DNA from: Ochrobactrum sp. BTU1 | GTDB lineage: Bacteria; Pseudomonadota; Alphaproteobacteria; Rhizobiales; Rhizobiaceae | NCBI GenBank assembly: GCA_018798825.1 | Contig: CP076354.1 | Coordinates: 868,001 to 932,000 of the forward strand | Direction: 5' to 3' | DNA length: 64,000 nucleotides | In this document: piece by piece, positions 1 to 9,298 of the stretch | How positions within the stretch are numbered: the first letter of the stretch is position 1 | Layout: the number at the start of each line of letters is the position of its first letter | Position numbers and translations under genes: made by a program | The notes under the pieces: model-generated | The model's database searches: none | The model's input: the letters and a program-made list of their open reading frames with translations, nothing else | What the model was told of the DNA's origin: nothing

Positions 1-187
1 TGAAGCCTTTCTGGCCGTGCGTTTCCACATGATAGCCGAGCGCTTCAATCTCCAGCCGTGGGAACAGTTCGTCCACCGACTTGATTTCCTGAAGGCAAGC
101 AATGTCAGGCGACGACTCCTTCAGCCAATGCTGGAGGTTTTCGATACGCGCCTTGACGCCATTAATGTTCCATGTCGCGATTTTCAT
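1..187 (-). CDS. xthA: Exodeoxyribonuclease III, 5' part (cut by window edge)
   Basis: This is the N-terminal 62 residues of a minus-strand gene that runs off the left edge. The protein begins MKIATWNINGVKAR and contains CLQEIK, the start of the exonuclease III/AP endonuclease fold. Asn7 and Glu34 are the positions used for DNA contact and metal binding in the E. coli enzyme, and both are present. The family is a Mg-dependent 3'-5' exonuclease and AP endonuclease that acts in base excision repair in the cytoplasm. The ATG start fits the family, whose members begin at this motif. The gene diverges from the DUF533 gene across about 150 bp. The catalytic Asp and His motifs lie outside the window. 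Confidence 0.88.
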   Translation of the reverse strand, partial: MKIATWNINGVKARIENLQHWLKESSPDIACLQEIKSVDELFPRLEIEALGYHVETHGQKGF

Positions 188-341
188 CTGCAAATGATTA
201 GGCGGAAGACGAGGCGAGGGCAAGCGCCGCTCACTCTCCATCACAGAATTTCGCCTCTGTCTGATAATTATTCAAATGCCATTTGTATTGCCGCTTTTGC
301 GTTCCTATCTCCATGAAACCGTAGCCAAACAGGAGATTTTA

Positions 342-1049
342 ATGTTCGACGCCAAAAAGCTTCTCGATCAGTTTCTGGGATCGCAAATACCGGGCATGTC
401 AGGAAGCGTTCGTGACAAGGCAGGGCAGGCCACTGATCTCGCGAAGAAAAACCCATTGGCTACGGGGGCGATTGCGGCTGCAATCTTGGGCACAAAAACC
501 GGACGTAAGCTTGCGGGTAATGTGGCAACTGCGGGCGGTATCGCTGCAATCGCGGGCCTTGGTTATCTCGCCTACAAAAATTATAAGTCCGGCCAGTCGC
601 CACAGACCGCTGAACAGCCTGTAGCAAAAGAGCCAGAGCTGCTCCCGCCACCACCAGCGGATTCTCCATTTCATCCGCAGTCCCCGACGATGAGCAATAG
701 CTTCGCGCTTACACTCATTCAGGCGATGATTGCCGCTGCAAAGGCGGATGGCCATATCGATGACGCTGAACGCGCACATATCATGGAGAAGGTGCAGATT
801 TCGGGTCTCGACAATGAGGCTGAAGCCTTCTTCGAGAAAGAATTGGCTGATCCGATTGATATTGATGCGCTGGTCGCTGCAGCGCAGACCGAAGAACAGA
901 AGGTCGAGCTTTATACTGCTTCCCGTCTGACGATTGATCCGGACACCCGTGCGGAGCGCGGTTATCTCGATATGCTGGCCGGTCGTCTCGGCCTTCCGGA
1001 TGCGCTGGTCGATCATATTGATGCGACCGTTTCATCGGTAAAAGCCTGA
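342..1049 (+). CDS. DUF533 / TerB-like membrane-associated protein
   Basis: This 235-residue protein has the layout of DUF533 (YebE-type) proteins. An N-terminal amphipathic region (MFDAKKLLDQFLG) comes first, then an Ala/Gly-rich segment around residues 40-78 that could insert in the membrane. A Pro-rich linker leads to a helical TerB-like domain from about residue 125, with the acidic motif AAKADGHIDDAE. The start at 342 follows AGGAG with good spacing; an in-frame upstream ATG at 276 has no comparable ribosome site. In the TerB fold the acidic loop is thought to bind metal, but the cellular role of DUF533 proteins is not known. The gene ends at a strong terminator, so it is probably monocistronic. 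Confidence 0.82.
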   Translation: MFDAKKLLDQFLGSQIPGMSGSVRDKAGQATDLAKKNPLATGAIAAAILGTKTGRKLAGNVATAGGIAAIAGLGYLAYKNYKSGQSPQTAEQPVAKEPELLPPPPADSPFHPQSPTMSNSFALTLIQAMIAAAKADGHIDDAERAHIMEKVQISGLDNEAEAFFEKELADPIDIDALVAAAQTEEQKVELYTASRLTIDPDTRAERGYLDMLAGRLGLPDALVDHIDATVSSVKA

Positions 1050-1053
1050 TAAA

Positions 1054-1088
1054 ATAAAGCGGCTCCAGTCCAACTGGAGCCGCTTTAT
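1054..1088 (+). terminator. Strong intrinsic terminator after DUF533 gene
   Basis: A perfect 16-bp inverted repeat (1054-1069 with 1073-1088) has a 3-nt loop, a GC-rich core and A/T-rich ends. It sits 5 bp after the stop codon. The flanking A and T tracts suit termination in the forward direction. Confidence 0.8.
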
Positions 1089-1110
1089 ACAGCTGAATCT
1101 TACTCAGGAA

Positions 1111-1320
1111 TTAGAGCACATCCCGAGAAGTGTGTAACGGTTTTCGGATAAAGATGCGCGTTACAGCGGTTGCAGTTAAGAAAGAATCGTTGGAACCGCT
1201 GTAACTATTTGTTTTTACGCATTATCCGACGCAAAACCGCTTCGCACTTTTGCTGGAAATGCTATAAAACAAGGATTTAGAGCGACAATCTGATTCAATC
1301 AGATCGAAACGCGCTCTAAA
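1111..1320. repeat. Mosaic palindromic intergenic repeat, copy 1 (longest)
   Basis: Three modules are joined here. The first is a GAGCACATCCCGAGAAGTG / GTTTTCGG / GATGCGCG palindrome. The second carries GGAACCGCTGTAACT, then TTTTTACGCATTATCCGAC and GCTTCGCACTTTTGCTGG. The third is a TTTAGAGCG ... CGCTCTAAA palindrome around ATCTGATT/AATCAGAT. The same modules recur at 17277, 30963, 31591, 39164 and 53129. The design resembles the intergenic mosaic elements described in Rhizobiales (RIME/ABC type); membership was not verified. The copy fills the gap between the DUF533 terminator and the erpA stop. Confidence 0.75.
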
Positions 1321-1326
1321 GTCTGA

Positions 1327-1653
1327 TCAGATCGCGAAGCTCGTGCCGCAACCGCACGATGCAGTTGCGTTTGGATTGCGTATCTGGAACGATTGCCCCA
1401 TCAGATCATCAACGAAGTCGATTTCCGATCCATCCATGTACGGCACAGAGATTGAATCAATCAGCACCTTGGCGCCGAGCTTTTCAATAACAATGTCATC
1501 GTCGGATTGATCGTCTACGAGGTCGTATTTGTAAGAAAATCCGGAGCAGCCGCCGCCTTCGACCGAAACGCGGAGCGCAGTTTTGCCCGGTTCAGAACCG
1601 ATAATTTTTGCAATCCGCTTGGCTGCGGATTCGGAAACGGTAATGTCTGTCAT
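1327..1653 (-). CDS. erpA: Iron-sulfur cluster insertion protein ErpA (A-type carrier)
   Basis: This is a 108-residue A-type Fe-S carrier of the HesB/IscA fold. The three conserved cysteines are present: Cys36 in EGGGCSGFSY, and Cys100 and Cys102 in ASCGCGTSF. Such proteins receive [4Fe-4S] clusters from the Isc/Suf scaffold and pass them to apo-enzymes, including those of the respiratory chain and isoprenoid synthesis. The ErpA name is preferred over SufA or IscA because of the standalone position beside dgt and the VDDLMGQSFQIRNPNA segment; the paralogues are hard to separate without a tree. It diverges from dgt. The nifS-suf cluster about 55 kb downstream probably supplies its clusters. 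Confidence 0.85.
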   Translation of the reverse strand: MTDITVSESAAKRIAKIIGSEPGKTALRVSVEGGGCSGFSYKYDLVDDQSDDDIVIEKLGAKVLIDSISVPYMDGSEIDFVDDLMGQSFQIRNPNATASCGCGTSFAI

Positions 1654-1818
1654 CTGCCTTGTTCCGCTTGCAATTGCGAGTGTCGAGTTGGAATTGTCTG
1701 GATTTACGACAAACGCATACTTGCCTTCATGTTTAGCTGATAGCTATGAACGCAACGTGTGGAAGTCAATGTCCGCACGATATTTGCGTAATCATATTAC
1801 AGTGAGGAATGCATCGCA

Positions 1819-3045
1819 ATGTCCGCTGAAGAAATAGGGCAACTGGAAGGAATTGGCTTCGGCTATCGCGAAAGAGCGCCCTATGCCAGTAATCCTGCGC
1901 TGAGCCGAGGTCGGCTGGTGCCGGAGCCTGAAAGCGCTACGCGAACGCCTTTCCAGCGGGATCGCGATAGAATCATCCATTCCACCGCTTTTCGCCGTCT
2001 CAAGCATAAGACACAGGTGTTCATCGCCCATGAGGGGGATCATTATCGAACCCGCCTGACCCACACGATTGAAGTGGCGCAGATTGCCCGTGCTTTGGCG
2101 CGCGCTCTGAGGCTTGATGAAGATCTCGCTGAAGCCGTAGCACTCGTGCATGACTTTGGTCACACGCCTTTTGGGCATACCGGCGAAGATGCGCTGAATG
2201 AGCGGATGAAAGCCTATGGCGGCTTCGATCATAATGCGCAGTCTTTGCGTATCGTGACCAAGCTTGAACATCGCTATGCAGATTTTGACGGATTAAACCT
2301 TTCTTGGGAAACGCTTGAGGGACTGGTCAAACATAACGGCCCCCTTGTTGGTCCATTCGCCACGCATTCAGATGAGCCGGTCCCGCAACCGATCCTTGAT
2401 TTCAACGAACGTTATGATCTCGAATTATCGCGATTTGCGAGCCTTGAAGCGCAATGTGCCGCGATTGCCGACGATATTGCCTATAACGCCCATGACATTG
2501 ACGATGGTCTTCGGTCGGGTTTGCTTAAGCTTGAGGGGCTTGATGAGGTGCCGCTCACAAAACGCCTTCTGGATATCGTGAGGACGCGCTATCCGGCGCT
2601 TGATGCGGTGCGCACTGGTCACGAACTGGTCCGCCGCCAGATCACCATCATGGTTGAGGACGTGATCGCTGAATCGCAGCGCCGTATTGCGGCAGCCAAT
2701 CCGCAGAGCTTTGAGGATGTACAGGCACAACCGCGTGCGCTTGTTGGCTTTTCAGATAAGATGCGGGATGAAGAAAAAGTCCTGAAACGCTTTTTGTTCA
2801 AGAACCTGTATTTTCATGACAGCGTCGTTGTTCGCAGGCACGCTGCAGACAAGATCGTTCAGGACCTGTTCGATATCTGCTTCAGTGATCCATCGATCAT
2901 GCCGTCAGAATGGCAATCAGGCTGCGAAACGCTTGATGATGCAGGGCGCGCGCGCCGCGTCGCCGACTATCTTGCGGGGATGACTGACAATTATGCAGTG
3001 CGAGAACACCGACGATTGTTTGACCATACACCCGATTTAGCTTAA
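1819..3045 (+). CDS. dgt: Deoxyguanosinetriphosphate triphosphohydrolase-like protein (HD domain)
   Basis: This 408-residue protein carries the HD metal-binding signature: His82 in [10 protein letters not shown] and the paired His111-Asp112 in [19 protein letters not shown] further [13 protein letters not shown] block lies near residue 220. The family hydrolyses dNTPs to deoxynucleoside and triphosphate and so tunes the dNTP pool. Alphaproteobacterial members are the shorter type-2 form, not the 505-residue E. coli Dgt, so strict dGTP specificity is uncertain. The N-terminal arginine motif [17 protein letters not shown] is also typical of the family. The ATG follows GAGGA. It diverges from erpA and lies just upstream of argS in the same direction, a common alphaproteobacterial pairing. 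Confidence 0.9.
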   Translation: MSAEEIGQLEGIGFGYRERAPYASNPALSRGRLVPEPESATRTPFQRDRDRIIHSTAFRRLKHKTQVFIAHEGDHYRTRLTHTIEVAQIARALARALRLDEDLAEAVALVHDFGHTPFGHTGEDALNERMKAYGGFDHNAQSLRIVTKLEHRYADFDGLNLSWETLEGLVKHNGPLVGPFATHSDEPVPQPILDFNERYDLELSRFASLEAQCAAIADDIAYNAHDIDDGLRSGLLKLEGLDEVPLTKRLLDIVRTRYPALDAVRTGHELVRRQITIMVEDVIAESQRRIAAANPQSFEDVQAQPRALVGFSDKMRDEEKVLKRFLFKNLYFHDSVVVRRHAADKIVQDLFDICFSDPSIMPSEWQSGCETLDDAGRARRVADYLAGMTDNYAVREHRRLFDHTPDLA

Positions 3046-3163
3046 TCGGGGCGGGACGAAGCGGGTCTCGAAGCGCAAATGCCTCCGGGATCGCCGCTAT
3101 TTTTATGACGAACAGAAGCCGGACAGCAGAAATTAACCGGACGGAAGCCTCACAGGACGAACC

Positions 3164-4921
3164 ATGAATATCTTTGCAGATTTCGACGCGCGTATCAAAA
3201 AAACGTTGCAAGATATTGATCTTAAAGCAAAGGACGGTGGCGATCTCGATTTATCTCGTATCACCGTTGAGCCTCCGCGCGATGCAACGCATGGTGACAT
3301 CGCCACCAATGCCGCGATGGTGCTTTCCAAGGCTGTCGGTCAGAACCCGCGTGAGCTTGCCACAATTATTGCTGATGCGCTGAAGGCTGATGCCGATGTT
3401 GCAACGGTCGATGTGGCTGGCCCTGGCTTCATTAATCTCCGTCTGAAAGATGTTTATTGGCAGCGCGAACTGTTTGCGATGCTCAATGAAGCAACCGACT
3501 TCGGCCGCTCCAAGCTTGGTGCTGGTACGAAGGTCAATGTCGAGTATGTTTCCGCCAACCCGACAGGACCGATGCATGTTGGTCATTGCCGTGGTGCAGT
3601 GGTTGGTGACGTGCTGGCAAATCTGCTGAAATTCGCAGGTTTCGACGTTACTAAAGAATATTACATCAATGATGCTGGTGCGCAGATTGATGTTCTTGCC
3701 CGTTCGGCGATCCTTCGCTACCGCGAAGCGCTAGGTGAGAACATTGGCGAGATCCCAGCGGGCCTTTATCCGGGCGATTATCTGGTGCCGGTTGGTGAGG
3801 CGCTTGCCAAAGAGTTTGGCAACAAGCTTCTTGAAATGCCGGAAGATGAAGCGCTCGTTATCGTTAAAGATCGCACGATCGATGCCATGATGGGCATGAT
3901 CCGTGCCGATCTGGAAGCGCTGAACGTTCATCATGACGTTTTCTACTCCGAGCGCACGCTCCATGTTGATCATGCACGCGTCATTCGCGCCGCAATCAAC
4001 GATCTGACGCTCAAGGGCCATGTTTACAAGGGCAAGCTGCCGCCGCCAAAGGGGCAACTGCCTGAAGAATGGGAAGACCGCGAGCAGACCTTGTTCCGTT
4101 CGACAGAAGTCGGTGACGATATTGATCGTCCGCTGATGAAGTCTGATGGCACTTTCACTTATTTTGCGGCTGACGTTGCTTATTTCAAAGACAAGTATGA
4201 CCGCGGCTTCAACGAGATGATCTATGTGCTGGGCGCCGACCACGGTGGCTATGTCAAGCGTCTCGAAGCTGTCGCTCGTGCCGTTTCCGACGGCAAGGCC
4301 AAGCTGACAGTTCTGCTGTGCCAGCTCGTCAAGCTGTTCCGTGACGGCGAACCAGTTCGTATGTCCAAGCGCTCTGGCGAATTCATCACTCTGCGTGATG
4401 TGGTCGATGAGGTTGGTCGTGATCCGGTCCGCTTCATGATGCTTTACCGGAAGAACGATGCGCCGCTCGACTTCGACTTTGCGAAAGTGACTGAGCAGTC
4501 GAAAGACAATCCGGTGTTCTACGTGCAGTATGCGTCCGCGCGTTGCCACTCGGTTTTCCGTCAGGCAGTCGACCAGCTTGGTCTGTCGGGTCTTGATCGC
4601 GTTTCTATGGCTGAACATTTCGGCAAACTGACCGACGAAAGCGAAATCGCACTCGTTCGTAAGCTTGCAGAATATCCGCGTCTGATCGAATCTGCAGCCA
4701 CACATCAGGAGCCGCATCGCCTGGCTTTTTACCTCTATGACCTGGCCAGCGCGTTCCATTCGCAATGGAATAAGGGCACTGAGAACCCAGACTTACGTTT
4801 TATTAAGGTTAACGATCCAGAATTGTCTCTAGCAAGGCTAGGGCTAGTACAGGTCGTTTCCGATGTGCTGACTTCCGGTTTGACTATAATCGGTGCGGAT
4901 GCTCCAACGGAAATGCGCTAG
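3164..4921 (+). CDS. argS: Arginyl-tRNA synthetase
   Basis: This 585-residue class I synthetase charges tRNA-Arg with arginine using ATP. It has an N-terminal Add-1 domain (residues 1 to about 95) for the tRNA D-loop. The HIGH-type motif is HVGH at 138-141 within [14 protein letters not shown]. The KMSKS-equivalent is [11 protein letters not shown]-terminal DALR anticodon-binding domain begins near residue 460 ([12 protein letters not shown]). Length is normal for bacteria. The ATG follows AGGA. The next gene, a SPOR-domain protein, starts 202 bp later, and argS followed by a SPOR gene, nagZ and scpAB is a recurrent order in Rhizobiales. Confidence 0.97.
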   Translation: MNIFADFDARIKKTLQDIDLKAKDGGDLDLSRITVEPPRDATHGDIATNAAMVLSKAVGQNPRELATIIADALKADADVATVDVAGPGFINLRLKDVYWQRELFAMLNEATDFGRSKLGAGTKVNVEYVSANPTGPMHVGHCRGAVVGDVLANLLKFAGFDVTKEYYINDAGAQIDVLARSAILRYREALGENIGEIPAGLYPGDYLVPVGEALAKEFGNKLLEMPEDEALVIVKDRTIDAMMGMIRADLEALNVHHDVFYSERTLHVDHARVIRAAINDLTLKGHVYKGKLPPPKGQLPEEWEDREQTLFRSTEVGDDIDRPLMKSDGTFTYFAADVAYFKDKYDRGFNEMIYVLGADHGGYVKRLEAVARAVSDGKAKLTVLLCQLVKLFRDGEPVRMSKRSGEFITLRDVVDEVGRDPVRFMMLYRKNDAPLDFDFAKVTEQSKDNPVFYVQYASARCHSVFRQAVDQLGLSGLDRVSMAEHFGKLTDESEIALVRKLAEYPRLIESAATHQEPHRLAFYLYDLASAFHSQWNKGTENPDLRFIKVNDPELSLARLGLVQVVSDVLTSGLTIIGADAPTEMR

Positions 4922-5123
4922 GACGGTTTCTATACGCGCAAGTTCAACCAGAGTGTTGAGCGGGTATAGATAAGTCAAAATGATGGAAGATCAGCGAGTA
5001 TCCAAGTCGTCGATCTTCCTTCAGGCGCAGGAAACTTCCGTCAACTTTTGCCCACATTGCCTCGCTACAACGTAATGTATCGAGACGTCTTGCGGCGTCC
5101 AGGGTTTGAGTTAGGAACACACC

Positions 5124-8072
5124 ATGACGGACAGCAGTGCTAATCCCCGTAGTTACGGCGAGCGTCCGCTGCACGAAGACGATCCGCTGATGGAACTTTC
5201 ACGGATCATGGATTTCGGCGCGTCTGCAGATAATAACGTTGCTCGAAGCGAATATAGACCCGAACCAAATTTTGATTCTGGCGACAATGACCTTTCGTTC
5301 GATCTCGAGCGAGAGTTGCTTGGTGATTTCGGTAATTCAATCGAACCGGAACAGCATTCGGCTCCATATGTGACGCCAGCTTATGAGCCGCATTCCTATC
5401 AGGACGCAGAACCTGCGGTGCAGGAAGACGCGCTGGCGTCTGCGCTTGAAGAAGAGTTCGATCTTCATCTCGATGCAAACGAGCCGCTTGCTCCTGCTGA
5501 ATCTTTTGAATTTGTTGAAGCTGATCGTTCCGAGCCTGTGCCTCAGTTCGATTACAACGACTATTCAGAAGCCCGCACGGCTTATGAAGAAACTCATCCG
5601 GATGCCTATGCTGCACAAGCGCCTGTAGAGCCGCTGGAGCAGAACTATTCGAACTATAATCCGTCTGCTTATCAGCCGTCGGAAGATCCTTACGACAATA
5701 CTTATGCGACTGAACCTGCACCGCTGCCGTCCGATGGCAATGATTGGGAATTCCAATCCGCCAAGCCGTTAGAGGCCAGCTACGCCGCAGAGCCATCGCA
5801 TCAGCCGCTTTCGTTAGAAGACGAGCTGGAAAACCTGCTGTTCAGCGACGAGCCTCAGTCTGCTCAGGTCATCGAGACGGCTTACGATGAGCAACCTGAG
5901 CCGTTTTCGGCTTATACGCCACGTTATGCTGAACCTGCAGCAGAAGCCCCAACTTCGGCTTATGCAGAGCCTGCTTATCGCGAAGAATCTGACCCTGTGT
6001 TTGATGACTTTCAGCTGGATGAGCCAGAGGCTTATGAACCAGTAGAAGCCGCTGCAAACTATGCGCCGGAATCAGTAGAAGAGCCACAGGCTGCTTCACA
6101 ATCTGCACAGACACCGATCTATCCGCATTACGCACTCAGCAACTTCGCGGCGGGTGCCGCAACGGCTGGCGTCTTGTCGCCAGAACCTACGCAGGCTGCT
6201 GCAGAATACGAATCAGAACAAGTCGAACTCGACGATGATTTCTCTTTCGATGACGACTTCACGCTTGAGACCGAACAGTCATTTGCACCTGTCGCGGTTG
6301 AAGCAACCGGCGATGAACTTTCCGGCCTTGATGAAATCTCGTTCAATGAAGACGATTTCGGTTTCGAAGCCTCGGGCGATGCATCTTCGCCAGTTGCGGC
6401 TGACGATGCGAACCTCTTCACTGAAGAAGACTTCTTCACGGCAGATGATCTCGATCTGAGCGTAGAGGCCGAGAGTGAATCGGTGGAAACACCTTACGCT
6501 CACGCTACCTATTCCGAGGAAGAGCAGCATCCTGCCGCTCCGTCCTTCACGAACTACGCCGACCCGCGTTCTTCGTTTGCAGCACCAGCACCCGAAATCG
6601 AAACGCTGAGTGTTGCTGACAGCAAGGTGGAGCAGACCCATTCGCTCGATTTGCCGGAAGTCAGCTATGGCGAAGAAGAAAATAATGCAGGTCTGACCGA
6701 TCTTGAGACTGAGTTTGCAGAAGTTTTCAACACGATTGGAGTTGATGAAACCGCTGCAAAAACAGATGCTCAGAGCGAAGCTGACAAGGCGTTTGAAGAT
6801 ATTTTCCGCGAAAGCGCTTCGTCCTACATGCCAAACGCAGGTGTTGCAGCTGGTACCGCGCTAGGCGTTGGAGCGGCTGCAGCTGCTGCAACAATGGCTT
6901 ATGGACGTGCCAACCCTACGGCACAACCAGCATCACCGCAGAACCCAAGCGGTAGCAGCGATGATTTCTATAATCATTGGGCTGCCCAGGGTGCGCAGAC
7001 TATGGAAAGTGGCGAGTTCGGCACTCGTGCTACAATGCAGCCCGAAGATGATCTCGGTAGCGCTGCGGAAGCCTATCGTAATCGTCCGGTGCGCGGCCGC
7101 CGTGGTCTTATCCTCGCAAGTGTTGCTGGTATCGCTGTCCTTATCGGCGGTATTGGCTACCATTTCCTCGGCGGTAGCGGATCCGGTGAGCCGGTTGTGA
7201 TTCGCGCTGATAATCAGCCAATCAAGGTTCAGCCGGAAAATCCGGGTGGCGCTACGGTTCCTAATCAGGACAAGGCTGTCTATGACCGTGTCGCTGGTAC
7301 ATTGCCAAACAACCCTGAGCAGAAGTCATTGATTTCTGCCGGCGAAGAGCCTGTTGATCTTGGTGCAACACAGGACAATGAAGTCGGCACGGATGATGCA
7401 CCTGAGCCTAATCAGGCTGCCGGAAACTCCGCTGAATCCGGTCAGGAATCACCGTTGATCCAGCCCCGTGAAGTTGAAACGATGATCGTTCGTCCTGATG
7501 GCACCATTGTTCAGGCCCAGCAGCCTGCGCAGACACCTCCACAGGCCGCTCCAGTAAATACTGCAAACAATTCAGCGCCAATCGCGCCTCCAGCGGAAAC
7601 TGATGAGATTGCAGCTCTTGCTGCAGGTAATACGCCTCAGGAACCAGTTGCAAACACGCCTGTAACGCAGCCGACACCTGCAACTCAGGCTCCAGCGCCT
7701 CAGGTGCGGGCACCTGTCGTGCCTTCACGCCCGGCTGAACAGCCAACCACTATCGTGGGAAATGTTCCGCAGCGTACTCAGGCACAGGCTCCTGCTGCAG
7801 CACCTCAGGTTGCTTCTGCAGCCGGTGCAGGCGGTTACTTCATTCAGATCGCTTCGCAGCCGTCTGCTGAACTGGCACAGAAGTCTTACGCCAACATGGC
7901 GCAGCGTTATGGCAGCGTGATTGGTGGCCGTGCAGTCGATATCAAGCGTGCTGACATTCCGAACAAGGGCACTTATTACCGCGTTCGAGTTCAGGCTGGT
8001 TCGAAGGATGATGCATCCGCACTATGTGGTCGTCTCAAGACTGCTGGCGGTAGCTGCTTCGTGACGCAGTAA
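5124..8072 (+). CDS. Large SPOR-domain envelope protein
   Basis: This 982-residue protein has three parts. Residues 1 to about 655 are an acidic, Pro/Glu/Tyr-rich, low-complexity cytoplasmic region with recurring short AEPAY- and YEPxE-like motifs. A single membrane segment lies at about 662-682 (LILASVAGIAVLIGGIGY). A Pro/Gln/Ala-rich periplasmic linker follows. The C-terminal SPOR domain starts near residue 902 with GGYFIQIASQ. SPOR domains bind septal glycan strands stripped of stem peptides, so this is probably a division-site protein (inference). It has the topology of FtsN but a far longer cytoplasmic part. Neighbour nagZ also handles peptidoglycan. An ATG with TAGGA upstream supports the start. 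Confidence 0.85.
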   Translation: MTDSSANPRSYGERPLHEDDPLMELSRIMDFGASADNNVARSEYRPEPNFDSGDNDLSFDLERELLGDFGNSIEPEQHSAPYVTPAYEPHSYQDAEPAVQEDALASALEEEFDLHLDANEPLAPAESFEFVEADRSEPVPQFDYNDYSEARTAYEETHPDAYAAQAPVEPLEQNYSNYNPSAYQPSEDPYDNTYATEPAPLPSDGNDWEFQSAKPLEASYAAEPSHQPLSLEDELENLLFSDEPQSAQVIETAYDEQPEPFSAYTPRYAEPAAEAPTSAYAEPAYREESDPVFDDFQLDEPEAYEPVEAAANYAPESVEEPQAASQSAQTPIYPHYALSNFAAGAATAGVLSPEPTQAAAEYESEQVELDDDFSFDDDFTLETEQSFAPVAVEATGDELSGLDEISFNEDDFGFEASGDASSPVAADDANLFTEEDFFTADDLDLSVEAESESVETPYAHATYSEEEQHPAAPSFTNYADPRSSFAAPAPEIETLSVADSKVEQTHSLDLPEVSYGEEENNAGLTDLETEFAEVFNTIGVDETAAKTDAQSEADKAFEDIFRESASSYMPNAGVAAGTALGVGAAAAAATMAYGRANPTAQPASPQNPSGSSDDFYNHWAAQGAQTMESGEFGTRATMQPEDDLGSAAEAYRNRPVRGRRGLILASVAGIAVLIGGIGYHFLGGSGSGEPVVIRADNQPIKVQPENPGGATVPNQDKAVYDRVAGTLPNNPEQKSLISAGEEPVDLGATQDNEVGTDDAPEPNQAAGNSAESGQESPLIQPREVETMIVRPDGTIVQAQQPAQTPPQAAPVNTANNSAPIAPPAETDEIAALAAGNTPQEPVANTPVTQPTPATQAPAPQVRAPVVPSRPAEQPTTIVGNVPQRTQAQAPAAAPQVASAAGAGGYFIQIASQPSAELAQKSYANMAQRYGSVIGGRAVDIKRADIPNKGTYYRVRVQAGSKDDASALCGRLKTAGGSCFVTQ

Positions 8073-8097
8073 ACGCTTCAAGATTGTGAATTGAAAG

Positions 8098-8122
8098 AAG
8101 GGCGACACCAGTCGCCCTTTTT
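8098..8122 (+). terminator. Intrinsic terminator after SPOR gene
   Basis: Arms 8098-8106 and 8111-8119 (core GGGCGAC/GTCGCCC) with a 4-nt loop run into five T residues. It separates the SPOR gene from nagZ. Confidence 0.85.
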
Positions 8123-8204
8123 CGTGTGACTACCATGCTCACTGTTTTTGGGTTAAACCGTTACCGCTGATTTGAAGGCGACGAACAGATCGAAGGAATG
8201 CTGC

Positions 8205-9224
8205 ATGAAAGAGTGCAAGGCGTGGATTGCTGGTGTAGCCGGAACGAAGTTGACGCCGGACGAGGTGGCCTTTTTCCGGGATGAAAAGCCTTGGGGTTTT
8301 ATTCTCTTTGCGCGCAATGTTGAAAGCCTTGAACAGGTTGCCGAGCTCACTGCGCAGTTGCGCGAAGTGACAGACAGGCCTCAGACGCCTGTTTTCATTG
8401 ATCAGGAAGGTGGTCGTGTTCAGCGTCTTCGTCCGCCACTGGTTCCTAACTATCCAGCCGCAGCTCAAATTGGTGCGATCTATGATCGTGATCCCGAAGC
8501 AGGGCTTCGTGCTGCTTGGCTTCATGCACGCCTTCATGCTTTCGATCTTTTGAAGGTCGGCGTGAATGCCGATTGCCTGCCGGTTCTCGACGTTCCAATC
8601 GAGGGCGCTCATGATGTGATCGGCGCGCGCGCTTATTCCAAGAATCCGCACAATGTTGCGGCCATGGGAAGGGCTGCCGCAGAAGGTCTTCTCGCTGGTG
8701 GGGTGTTGCCTGTGGTGAAACATATGCCGGGGCATGGCCGTGCATTCAGCGATACGCACAAGGAGCTGGCGCGCGTTAGTGTGCCGTTGAGTGAGCTGGT
8801 AGCCCACGACTTTGTGCCGTTTAAGGCATTGAATGACTTGCCAATGGCGATGACGGCGCATGTGATCTTTGACAGTCTCGATCCTGAACGCCCTTCGACT
8901 ATGTCGCCTACGGTCATCAACACGGTTATCCGTGACGTTATCCAGTTCGATGGTCTGGTGATTAGCGACGACATTTCGATGAAGGCGCTTTCAGGTGATC
9001 TGGGCGATATCGCTGAAGGCATCACAAATGCCGGTTGCGACATCGTTCTTTATTGCGCGGGCGTTATGGAAGAGCTGGTGAAAGTTGCTGCTCGCGTTCC
9101 CGTCCTTGACGGAAAGTCGCGCAAACGTGCTGATCTTGCAGAAGTTTATGCAGGCGACCCTGATCTTTCCGATGAAGCGGAATTGCGCGAAGAGTTTGGA
9201 CAAATGTTCGAACTGATGGCGTAA
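8205..9224 (+). CDS. nagZ: Beta-N-acetylhexosaminidase NagZ (GH3)
   Basis: This 339-residue family 3 glycoside hydrolase removes the N-acetylglucosamine residue from GlcNAc-anhydroMurNAc muropeptides in the cytoplasm, a step of cell-wall recycling. Visible motifs are FIDQEGGRVQRLRPP, the loop KHMPGHGRAFSDTHKEL with the catalytic Asp-His pair, and ISDDISMKAL with the nucleophile Asp. The start at 8205 follows AAGGA; an upstream in-frame ATG at 8172 adds 11 residues without a better ribosome site. AnmK, at 54.7 kb in this window, acts later in the same pathway on anhydroMurNAc. It precedes scpA by 74 bp and is likely co-transcribed with scpAB. Confidence 0.93.
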   Translation: MKECKAWIAGVAGTKLTPDEVAFFRDEKPWGFILFARNVESLEQVAELTAQLREVTDRPQTPVFIDQEGGRVQRLRPPLVPNYPAAAQIGAIYDRDPEAGLRAAWLHARLHAFDLLKVGVNADCLPVLDVPIEGAHDVIGARAYSKNPHNVAAMGRAAAEGLLAGGVLPVVKHMPGHGRAFSDTHKELARVSVPLSELVAHDFVPFKALNDLPMAMTAHVIFDSLDPERPSTMSPTVINTVIRDVIQFDGLVISDDISMKALSGDLGDIAEGITNAGCDIVLYCAGVMEELVKVAARVPVLDGKSRKRADLAEVYAGDPDLSDEAELREEFGQMFELMA

Positions 9225-9298
9225 CCGCCAAAACTTGGTAGACTATAAACGCCGGCGCTGTTCACGCGCCGGACAGAATCTACAAACAGGACGAGCGG

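Noticed and set aside
3731..4765. 344-codon open frame on the minus strand inside argS
   Set aside because: It is antisense to a well-supported gene, shows no family motif and its existence follows from codon bias.
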